64,000 nt of DNA. Source: an uncultured Lachnospiraceae bacterium (GTDB taxonomy: Bacteria > Bacillota > Clostridia > Lachnospirales > Lachnospiraceae). The stretch spans positions 62,001 through 126,000 of the forward strand of contig CAJUFQ010000004.1 of NCBI GenBank assembly GCA_910585625.1, in the 5' to 3' direction. Shown in pieces: positions 27,759 to 35,600 of the stretch; position 1 is the stretch's first letter; every line of letters starts with the position of its first letter. Position numbers and translations under genes: made by a program. The notes beneath the pieces are model-generated. The model saw only the letters and a program-made list of their open reading frames with translations. It was not told where the DNA came from and searched no databases.

Positions 27759-27935
27759 ATGAACAAAAAATTAACAAAAACCCGGGCAACCCGGACAAAC
27801 ACTCTGGAGGCAATGGCTAAATGTACAAGCGTCAACTGCGACTGCACAAACTGCAGCGGCGGCGGTTCTTTCCAGGTGCAAGGAAGAAACTACTCCCTTG
27901 AGAAAGAGTTAGACCACTATTTGGCATACCATTAA
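27759..27935 (+). CDS. Cys-rich RiPP precursor peptide (CLI_3235-like)
   Basis: A 58-residue peptide behind AAAGGAGG. The N-terminus (MNKKLTKTRATRTNTLEAMA) looks like a basic leader with the conserved T-x-E-A-M/Y motif of this precursor class. The core has four Cys, C22, C27, C29 and C32 (C-x4-C-x-C-x2-C), followed by SGGGS and an unusual 24-residue tail without Cys. Genes around it (radical SAM/SPASM maturase, PaaK-like protein, TIGR04066- and ACP-related proteins) match the clostridial CLI_3235 bacteriocin family as I know it. The modification, probably thioether crosslinks between Cys sulfur and another residue, is inference. The mature boundaries are unknown. Confidence 0.8.
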   Translation: MNKKLTKTRATRTNTLEAMAKCTSVNCDCTNCSGGGSFQVQGRNYSLEKELDHYLAYH

Positions 27936-27945
27936 GCAACCCCTT

Positions 27946-27999
27946 GATGCCTGATCATGAGACCGGCCACAGTCCCATGGTCGGGCATCGGGACTTTTT
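27946..27999 (+). terminator. Attenuator-like alternative hairpins after the precursor gene
   Basis: GTCCC (27972-27976) pairs with GGGAC (27990-27994) and is followed directly by TTTTT, a weak intrinsic terminator. A competing fold pairs GATGCC (27946-27951) with GGCATC (27984-27989), with GACC/GGTC inside (27961-27964 with 27979-27982). The folds cannot fully coexist. Placed right after the precursor, this would let precursor mRNA exceed mRNA for the enzymes. Confidence 0.55.
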
Positions 28000-28010
28000 C
28001 TGCCAAACAA

Positions 28011-28046
28011 TGCACAAAGAGCTGGGCAAATCCAGCTCTTTGTGCA
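28011..28046. repeat. Perfect 15-bp-arm hairpin before the adenylation gene
   Basis: TGCACAAAGAGCTGG (28011-28025) is the exact inverse of CCAGCTCTTTGTGCA (28032-28046), with loop GCAAAT. There is no T tail on either strand. The outer TGCACAAA/TTTGTGCA arms are the same as those in the middle of the 197-bp palindrome at 37730-37926, also preceded by AAACAA. It may protect mRNA or add to attenuation. Confidence 0.7.
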
Positions 28047-28076
28047 TATGCTGCTAGAGAATGAAGAGGTGAATTC

Positions 28077-29351
28077 ATGAACACTTTAGGACAACAGACG
28101 GAACGGAAACTGCAGGATATGCTCCTACATGCCACCCGGGAAACAGAATACTACCAGACACTCTTTCCTGCCACAGAAGCAGGAGCAGCTGTCCCTGCAC
28201 TTTCAGCGTTCCCACTCCTGTTCCCGCAGACCGTCCAGCGGGAACATAGCCGCTTTTTGTGCGGACGGTATCAGTATTATCCAGATATTGAACATTTACT
28301 GCTCCTGCGCAGTTTCGGTTATTCCGGCGTTCCTACGGAAATCTATTGGGACAGCCGGGACGAATCTCATTCCCAGGCTTTCCTGTGGAACTACCGGCAA
28401 GAACGTTTCGGCGTCACTCCAGATGAAAAATGCTGTGCATTCCGCCCGGCGGAATATGCCGGCAACAAAATCTTAGATTACATGCCCGCGCGTTTAAGCC
28501 CGGATAAGAACGTCCTGTCATTCCCCATGCTTGATTTATCACAAGAGCGTATGCTGGCCTTCGCAGATAACATTTTATCGTTCGGGCCTGCGTGGATGAT
28601 TCTGCCCGCCAGCGTTGCGCTCCAGCTGGCGGAAACTATGGCGGCAGCCAAGCTGTCACCCCCGCCTTCCCTGCGCTACATGGAACTGTATGGAGAGATG
28701 CCTGACGCACAGACAAATGCCATCATCCAAGATGCGTTCCATGTGCAGACTTCCACCATATACGCCACGCAGGCCGCAGGGTGTGTGGCTGCATCCTGCG
28801 CACATGGGCATCTGCATATATTCCACAAAAATGCCTGGGTGGAAGTCCTTAAGGACGGCAAGCCCGTGACAGGCCGGGAAGGAGATATCTGCATCACCTC
28901 CCTGCAGAATACCGCCATGCCACTTATCCGCCTGAAAACAGGCGACCGTGGCATATTACCAGACAGGCCCTGCCCTTGCGGAAATCCGGCGCCCACGCTC
29001 CAGCTGACCCGGGGACATAAATGCAGCTTTATTAAGACTCCGGCTGGACATAAAATCAGCCCCTTTATCCTGAAGAGCTTAGCGGAGTATACCAACGAGG
29101 AAATATCCCGCTGCCTGTCATCCATCCGTTTCCGGCAAAGCGGGCCTGACTGCATGGACGTTATCATGAGAGTCAAACCGGCATTTTCCGGCTGGAAAAA
29201 GGAAGCCTCCAGGCTATTCCTCCGGTATATCCAGAATTCCGCACTCAGGCAGATGCAATGGAATTTTATCTTTGCAGATTTGCACGATACGGACAACATC
29301 GAAACTGACAACCAGCCATTTTTTGAATCATGGGAAGGAGCAGAGCAATGA
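28077..29351 (+). CDS. PaaK/CoF-synthetase-like adenylation protein of the RiPP cluster
   Basis: A 424-residue protein with the layout of phenylacetate-CoA ligase/coenzyme F390 synthetase relatives. The C-terminal part carries the AMP-binding hallmark ITSLQNTAMPLIRLKTGDRGI, a CPCG pair, and LTRGHKCSFIKT. The phosphate-binding loop, normally SSGTTGxPT, reads RSFGYSGVPTEIYW, so two key residues are changed; catalysis by classic adenylation is uncertain. It may adenylate a peptide or substrate carboxylate, or act as a scaffold. The start has an AGAGGTG site. Its TGA overlaps the ATG of the radical SAM gene (ATGA), so the two are translationally coupled. Confidence 0.75.
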   Translation: MNTLGQQTERKLQDMLLHATRETEYYQTLFPATEAGAAVPALSAFPLLFPQTVQREHSRFLCGRYQYYPDIEHLLLLRSFGYSGVPTEIYWDSRDESHSQAFLWNYRQERFGVTPDEKCCAFRPAEYAGNKILDYMPARLSPDKNVLSFPMLDLSQERMLAFADNILSFGPAWMILPASVALQLAETMAAAKLSPPPSLRYMELYGEMPDAQTNAIIQDAFHVQTSTIYATQAAGCVAASCAHGHLHIFHKNAWVEVLKDGKPVTGREGDICITSLQNTAMPLIRLKTGDRGILPDRPCPCGNPAPTLQLTRGHKCSFIKTPAGHKISPFILKSLAEYTNEEISRCLSSIRFRQSGPDCMDVIMRVKPAFSGWKKEASRLFLRYIQNSALRQMQWNFIFADLHDTDNIETDNQPFFESWEGAEQ

Positions 29352-30793
29352 CACCAGCCGAAAAACCATTTATCCACATGCTGAAAACCCCGCTGTGCAA
29401 CTATCTGTATGATGTCAATACAAATATGTTTGTCGAGGTAGACGAAAATACATACCACTATCTCCTGGAAATTGAACAACAAGACTGCACCCAGGAACCT
29501 GCCGGCAATGCCCGCATCCGGCAGAACATTGACAGCCTGCGCGCAAAAGGATTCCTGTCCGCAAACCACCCCAAAGAAATCCGGCACAGCCATACCGACC
29601 TGATGCCCTACCATCTGAACGAGAATATCCGGCAGATTGCATTACAAGTGACCCAGCAGTGTAATTTCCGTTGTTCTTACTGCGTCTATTGCTCTGGAGA
29701 CTTTGAATCCCAGAGAGACCATTCCTCCAAACGGATGCCATTAGAAACCGCATTAGCCGCAGTGGACTTTTTTGCCGCGCGCTGCGGAAACCAGGAAATG
29801 CCCGCCATTGCTTTCTACGGCGGGGAACCGCTGTTGGAATTTCCGCTGATACAGAAAGTGGTGGAATATGCTGAAAAGAAACTGTATGGGAAGAGGCTGA
29901 CTTTCGCTGTCACGACCAATGCTTCCTTACTTACGCCGGAGATTGCAGAATTTTTCACAAAGCATAATTTCAGGACAACCATCAGCCTGGACGGCACGCC
30001 GGAGACACATGACCGCTCCCGGCGGTTTGCCAGCACTGGCGAAGGAAGCTTTGACATCATCCGTCAGAACTTGGAAACCGTAACACAACGATTCCCTGAT
30101 TTTATGTTTTCTTTCAATACCGTCATCGACCCCAGATATTCCTGCGACTCCCTGCATGAGCTGTTCAGCCAGGGAGAACTGTTCCGGGATGCATATGTCA
30201 CGTCTAACCTCATTGACGATAAATTTTCTGTCGAAAAGACGGTTCCCGGAGAAATATTCCTGCAGCAGGACAGACGCCATGCTTTTAAGAGCTATCTGGC
30301 GCTTTTGGACAAATATGACCGCAAGAACGTCTCCCGCGTGTCTTACATTTCCTTGTCGGGAAGTTTTAGACGTCTGCTGACCAACATGAAGCCTACCGTA
30401 TCGCTGCCGGAAGTGGTAGCTCCCGGCGGCCCTTGTATCGCAGGAGAACGACGTCTGCTTGTAAGCACAGAAGGCAACCTCTATCCCTGCGAACGTGTCA
30501 GCGAAACCTCAGAGGCCATGAAAATCGGCAACCTGTGGGACGGCTTTGATCTCGTAAAAATTGACAACATACTGAATGTCGCCCAGACAACATCTGAGGA
30601 CTGCAAAAACTGCTGGGCATTCCGGCACTGCACGCTTTGCTGCAGCAACAGCGACAACTGTGGGAAATTGTCCGCAGAGCTTCGGCGTTCCCAGTGCAAA
30701 GGTGTCCGTGCTTATGTAGAAGACTCGTTCAAAGACTATCTTTGGATGAAAGAATTCGGCGTCCCCTATGACGCCCTGAGTGAGGAGGTCTGA
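29348..30793 (+). CDS. ccpM: Radical SAM/SPASM Cys-rich peptide maturase (CcpM-like)
   Basis: The start is the ATG at 29348 behind GGAAGGAG, overlapping the previous stop. The 481 residues have a RiPP-recognition-like N-terminus (about 1-90, winged-helix-like MLKTPLCNYLYDVNTNMFVEV), then the SAM cluster motif C105-x3-C109-x2-C112 (with an extra C115), the GGEPLLE motif, and a C-terminal SPASM region with many Cys (YPCERV ... CKNCWAFRHCTLCCSN ... C) for auxiliary Fe-S clusters. Enzymes of this kind make Cys thioether or related radical crosslinks in Cys-rich precursors. It is the main modifying enzyme for the peptide at 27759. The gene symbol rests on similarity to the family as I recall it. 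Confidence 0.86.
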   Translation: MTPAEKPFIHMLKTPLCNYLYDVNTNMFVEVDENTYHYLLEIEQQDCTQEPAGNARIRQNIDSLRAKGFLSANHPKEIRHSHTDLMPYHLNENIRQIALQVTQQCNFRCSYCVYCSGDFESQRDHSSKRMPLETALAAVDFFAARCGNQEMPAIAFYGGEPLLEFPLIQKVVEYAEKKLYGKRLTFAVTTNASLLTPEIAEFFTKHNFRTTISLDGTPETHDRSRRFASTGEGSFDIIRQNLETVTQRFPDFMFSFNTVIDPRYSCDSLHELFSQGELFRDAYVTSNLIDDKFSVEKTVPGEIFLQQDRRHAFKSYLALLDKYDRKNVSRVSYISLSGSFRRLLTNMKPTVSLPEVVAPGGPCIAGERRLLVSTEGNLYPCERVSETSEAMKIGNLWDGFDLVKIDNILNVAQTTSEDCKNCWAFRHCTLCCSNSDNCGKLSAELRRSQCKGVRAYVEDSFKDYLWMKEFGVPYDALSEEV

Positions 30794-30797
30794 TGAT

Positions 30798-31934
30798 ATG
30801 CGAATGCTTATATTTCCGTATGGACACGATTGTGAACCATTAATCCGGCATGCCCATCTGCTGGAACCCTGTTATGAGATTGCATCCCTGGTCTCTCCCG
30901 GAGGATGGGGACTGGCAGGGAAAACCGTAACGCTGGGAGACGGCAAGACCATGCTGACCATACACGAGTCCCCCAAGGAGGCAAGCGAGGCATTTGACTG
31001 CCTCTTCATCCCTCCCTTCGAGGCAGAGGATGATGAGGTAGAAAACCGTCTGGCGGACGAGATGGGAAAGCTCCTTCCGCACGTTTCGCACGTTATCTGC
31101 GCTGCCAGGCTCACACAGGCAAACAAGGAAAAACTTCTGAAAAACTGCCAACAGGCAAACCCCCCCTGCGTCTTCACAGACTACTCGGAACCACATGCCC
31201 TTGCATCATATGGGCTGGCAGCGCCTGCTGAGAAATACCCTTCCCTGCGCCTGCTCGACGTGCCGGTAGCAATTGTAGCAGGCTGCTGGGAAAAAACAGA
31301 TAAATTTGAAATTTCTTTAGCCTTGCGGGAACGATTCCTAGAGAACGGCTACCGCATTTCCCAGGTTGGATCCCGGGATGGTTGCGAAATGCTGGGGTTT
31401 CACTCTTTCCCGGGGTTCATGCTCAGCAAAGATGTGGACGCCGCTGATAAGATTGTATGTTTCAACCGCTGGATTGCTGAACTTTCTGAAAAAGAACAGC
31501 CGGACCTGATTCTGATTACGATTCCTGGCGCAATCCAGGATTTCAGCGAACATTTCACCAGAGGATTTGGCCTGCTGCACCATCAAGTATTCCAGGCCGT
31601 CTTGCCGGACGCCCTTGTGATGTGTACCTTCTATATGTCCGACAATTTCGAGAAAATACTCCGGGAGACGTCCACATCCTGCAAATACAAATTTGGCACG
31701 CCAATCGATGTATTCCATATGTCAAATCTGTTCATTGACATCAATGACTCGGAAGAACGCGACTGTATTGTCACCAACAGCATTTACCGGGAAACAGTCT
31801 CCCTGTCGTTGTCCAAAAAGCCAGCAGATTGTCCCATGCCAATTTTTAATGGCCTGGAAGCGACGGAATGCGACAGAATATTCGAGCTGCTGATTGAAAA
31901 ATTAAGCCCCTCTGATGTCCGTGTCCTTTATTAA
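30798..31934 (+). CDS. Peptide maturation system protein, TIGR04066-like
   Basis: I chose the ATG at 30798 (GAGGAGG upstream), giving 378 residues. It starts MRMLIFPYGHDCEPLI and has two alpha/beta halves. The second half opens with DVPVAIVAGCWEKTDKFEISLALRERFLENGYRISQVGS, a nucleotide-binding-like beta-loop-alpha start, and continues with PDLILITIPGAIQDFSE. As I recall it, this is the clostridial natural-product family found only beside CLI_3235-type precursors. No catalytic residues can be assigned. The segment from VPVAIVAG onward resembles the C-terminal domain of the S8 peptidase in the same cluster, suggesting a shared module. Function unknown. Confidence 0.75.
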   Translation: MRMLIFPYGHDCEPLIRHAHLLEPCYEIASLVSPGGWGLAGKTVTLGDGKTMLTIHESPKEASEAFDCLFIPPFEAEDDEVENRLADEMGKLLPHVSHVICAARLTQANKEKLLKNCQQANPPCVFTDYSEPHALASYGLAAPAEKYPSLRLLDVPVAIVAGCWEKTDKFEISLALRERFLENGYRISQVGSRDGCEMLGFHSFPGFMLSKDVDAADKIVCFNRWIAELSEKEQPDLILITIPGAIQDFSEHFTRGFGLLHHQVFQAVLPDALVMCTFYMSDNFEKILRETSTSCKYKFGTPIDVFHMSNLFIDINDSEERDCIVTNSIYRETVSLSLSKKPADCPMPIFNGLEATECDRIFELLIEKLSPSDVRVLY

Positions 31935-31959
31935 CAGCCTTTAAATGAAGGAGATTAAG

Positions 31960-32295
31960 ATGAATGAAGAAAAAAATGCGACTGCCGTTCAGGCAAAAAT
32001 CAGGAACGAAATAGCAAATCTCTTACACACCAGATTTAACGTGCCCGAAGCATCCGTCTCCGAGAGCGCGGAAGGATGGTTCTTTGGACTGCACGCTCTG
32101 CTCACCCCACGGGAGCTGACCTATCTTGCCCATATGCTAGAAATGCAATACAATATCCAGTTCTGCAGTCCGGAATACGACGACCCAAGGTTTTACAGCC
32201 TGGCTGGGCTTTCCGAGATAATTGAAGAAAAAACAGCACTAAAAAGCTGCAAGACATCAGATAACCATAAATGTATTCCATGTGTGACAGATTAA
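31960..32295 (+). CDS. Peptide maturation system acyl-carrier-related protein
   Basis: A 111-residue protein starting at the ATG at 31960 (GAAGGAG 8 bp upstream). It has the four-helix spacing of an acyl carrier protein (VQAKIRNEIANLLHTRFNV ... FGLHALLTPRELTYLAHMLEMQYNIQF ... FYSLAGLSEIIEE), but the serine that carries phosphopantetheine (DSL in true ACPs) is not present; the equivalent stretch reads GWFFGLHALL. It is therefore probably a non-carrier paralogue, matching the acyl-carrier-related family of such clusters. Last gene of the RiPP operon, followed by repeat copy 3. Confidence 0.75.
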   Translation: MNEEKNATAVQAKIRNEIANLLHTRFNVPEASVSESAEGWFFGLHALLTPRELTYLAHMLEMQYNIQFCSPEYDDPRFYSLAGLSEIIEEKTALKSCKTSDNHKCIPCVTD

Positions 32296-32322
32296 GTAAC
32301 CGCAGTGAAATATTTTTGCCGT

Positions 32323-32533
32323 CCCAATCCCCTCAATCTTGAGGGGGATTGCACACTTTGCTGCGCCGAGCGCTGATTTGTCCTAAGGGGTACCAGGCTT
32401 GCCTGGAGGATTCCTTAGGACGATCACGTAGCGACGTATTTCCTCTTGCGTGAGTGCGCATAATTGTTTTTGTCTTATAGAGAAGATACTTTCACGCTTT
32501 AGCGTGACAAAGTCTTTCCTATAAGAGAATAAA
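32323..32533. repeat. Intergenic repeat, copy 3 (full form)
   Basis: This copy is closest to copy 2. It has AATCCCCTCAA-TC-TTGAGGGGGATT at the left, GTCCTAAGG (32380-32388) with CCTTAGGAC (32413-32421) enclosing a second hairpin CCAGGC-TT-GCCTGG, then TTTTTGTCTTATAG ... CACGC-TTTA-GCGTG ... CTTTCCTATAAG. It lies between the convergent RiPP operon and the CotH gene, in the same + orientation as the other two copies. The remaining ~100 bp to 32633 hold only a small AGTCATT/AATGACT dyad. Confidence 0.8.
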
Positions 32534-32633
32534 GAGGGCGCCCCCCCAGTCATTTTAATGACTTTTGAGGCACCTTCTTCTCGTTGCATGACCGCTCATT
32601 TTTACCTGGCACGTATCAGCTTCTTCTTCGCAT

Positions 32634-35600
32634 TTACTTCTTTATGCGTATCGTCTTCGTCACTTTCGCCTTCCCGCAGGAAATGGTCAGCTTCGCCGTG
32701 CCGGTCTTTGCCTTCGCGGTCAGCCTCACCTTCGTCCCGCTGGGCTTGTTCAGCCGCAGCAGGCTCTTGCCCTTGGCGTCTAATTTCCATTTAACGCTAC
32801 CCTTCACACCATAAGGCTTCGCGGTCAGGTTTATGGACTTCTTCGGCTTAACCGTCAGTTTTCCGCTGACTTTGATGGCCGGCTTCTGCACCGTGATTGT
32901 AACCGTTGCTTTCACCTTGCTTCCATCTGCCGCCTTTACCGTGATCTTTACCTTTCCTGGAGCTTTCGCTGTAATCAGCCCGGTCTTTGATATCTTGACT
33001 ACAGACTTCTTATCCATGCTGTAAGTCACTTTCTGGGATGCTGCCTTAGGCTTCACCGTTGCCTTTAACTGCATAGTCTGGTAAGCATACATTTTCTTGT
33101 TCTTTACTGACAGTGTGATGCTTGTAGGTTTCACCGGCTTCTTAACTACTGAGCCTTCATACGTCCCGGTCAGCTTGCCTGTCTCCACGGAACTCATAAC
33201 TTCTACCGTCAGCTTCTTGCCGATTTCCTTTGACGTCAGTACATAGGATGCTTCTGTCGCCCCTGCAATCTCCGCCTCTCCTGCATACCACTGATAGCTT
33301 AACTCCCCGCTGTTGTTATCCTCCGATACCTTTGCTTTCAGGGTATCGCCCGGGTAGGACTTAGCTCCGCTCCTGCTGGATGTTACTGTAACGGTTCCCG
33401 TCAGTTCCACAGGTTCCTCCGGCCCTGGTTCCGCGCCCGGCTCCTGCGTTACTGTGCCGCCATAAGTTCCTTCCAGCGTCCCGCTTTCTACGGAACTTGT
33501 AACCTCAACCGTAACTTTCTTGTCTATTTCTGCCTCAGTCAGCACATAGGAAGCTTCCGTCGCCCCTGTGATTGCTGTGCCTGCCGCATACCACTGATAG
33601 CTTAACGTCCCTGTGTTATTGTTGTCAGATGACAATGCCGCCGTCAGCGTATCTCCTGGGTACGATACATTCCCTTCACGTTCCGGATCGGCAGTTACCG
33701 CAACGGTTCCCGTCAGTACCGCAGGCTCTGTCCCCGGATCCGGATTCTGCGTGATTGTACCCGCATAAATCTGCTCCAGCGTCCCGCTCTGCTCATCGCT
33801 CTTAATCTTAATACTTAAAATCTTACCGATTTCCGCATCGGTCAGCACATAGCTCTTCTTGGACGCGCCTTTGATTTTCTCACCGTCCGCATACCACTGG
33901 TAGCTTAATTCCCCGGTATTTGTATCATTGCTGACTTTTGCTTTCAGCGTATCTCCCGGATACGATACATTTCCTTCACGCTGCGGCTCCGCTGATATCT
34001 TGACTGTCCCTTCCAGCACGGTTGGTTTCTCATTTACCGCGCCGGCATAAGCCTGTGTGATTGTGCCGGATTCCACCGTACTTGAAACTCTGACGCTAAC
34101 TGTTTTGCCAACCTCATTCCTGGTCAGCTGATAGGAAGCCTTGGTTGCCCCTGTGATTGCTTGTTCGCCCGCATACCACTGGTATGTCAGGTTGCCTTTG
34201 ATTTCTCCTGTCACTGTAACTTCTGCCGTCAGCGTATCGCCTGCATAAGAGACTTCCCCGGCACGGTCAGAAGATACCTGGACAGTCCCCTCCAATGCTA
34301 CTTCCGGGCCTTCAAACGTCGCAAAGTTCATCAATCCCGGAATATAACTGCCTGTGCTGTTTACGCCCAGCGCTTCAATTGTATTTTGCATATTGCCCAG
34401 CATCACCGTACTGTCTATCGTTACGCTGGCCTTCCCATTTGTGACTGGAATATTGGCGCTGCCCTCCGAAAGGATTTTTTTGCCGTTTACGAGGAACACA
34501 ACCGAGTTGGCGTTCGCATCTTTGACCTCCGCCGTCGCTGTGATGGCGCCGTCCGCGCCGGCTGCCGGAGCCGTTACGGAAATCTCGCTTGACACGGTGT
34601 TCCCCAAGGATGCATACAAGGTCTGCACGTCCGTAAACTGCCGATCCATCCACTCTATACGTTTGGTAATGAATGTCTTCAAGGAAGCGACCGCTTCATG
34701 GTAATTCTGACTCTGCACATCATTCTGAACAACACCGTTCACAAATGCCTTTCCTCTGTACAGACGGTAAGTACCCGACCACTTGGCGTCATTGGCCTCG
34801 GAAGATGATGCATATTTCTCTTCCAACGCGTCAATAAGCCCGCCATTTTTCATGATATCTTCCATCAATGTATCACGGTGTTTCTGGTAATACTCCCATG
34901 CCCTTGTCACAAAATACGGGTCCTTGACCAGATACCTGTGCCATTGCTCTTTCTGATAATCCTCTTCTGCAAAGCCTCCGTCCGACGGATTCTGCCCGCA
35001 AAGGATGGTATGCCACTGATCGTACACGAACGGCGTCGAATTGCTGTACATATTGATGTTCCCCCATGCCCAGTCATAATCCCAGGCGGGTCCCATCTTT
35101 GCCTTACCCTGCAAATCTTTGTAAAGATAGCTGCTGTTCTTCATCGAATCCCAGTTATTGACATACTCGCACAGTAGCCAATACTGCAGCAGTGAATCCA
35201 TATCAAAGAGATCCGTGTAATGCACCGTCTCTCCTTTGTAATCCGCCGTGAAGTCCGGGCTTCCTATCGCTTCCTCATATGCGTCGAGATATCCTTTGGC
35301 ATAATCTACCATGCCCTGGTTTGTCTTGGCATATTCCGGAGCGCGGAAAAACATCGGTATCCCATTTTTCGTCTGGAACCTGGAAATATATTTCTCTGGA
35401 TCCCATACGCTCCTGAAATCCATATCCAACAGGAATCCCCCAGTGCAATCAGGTATCGGATCGGTATAATAATCTGCCACCTGGTAAATCTTTCCCATAT
35501 AAGAAAATCTTCCTGACATCCAGCCAAGATTCTCTTCCAGGTAAACCTCAAGCGCATCCCGGTCTAATGCCGGTTCTTTCTTGCAGACTTCCTTTGCAAT

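Noticed and set aside
31960..32295. True acyl carrier protein
   Set aside because: The fold spacing fits, but no DSL-type serine for phosphopantetheine is present.
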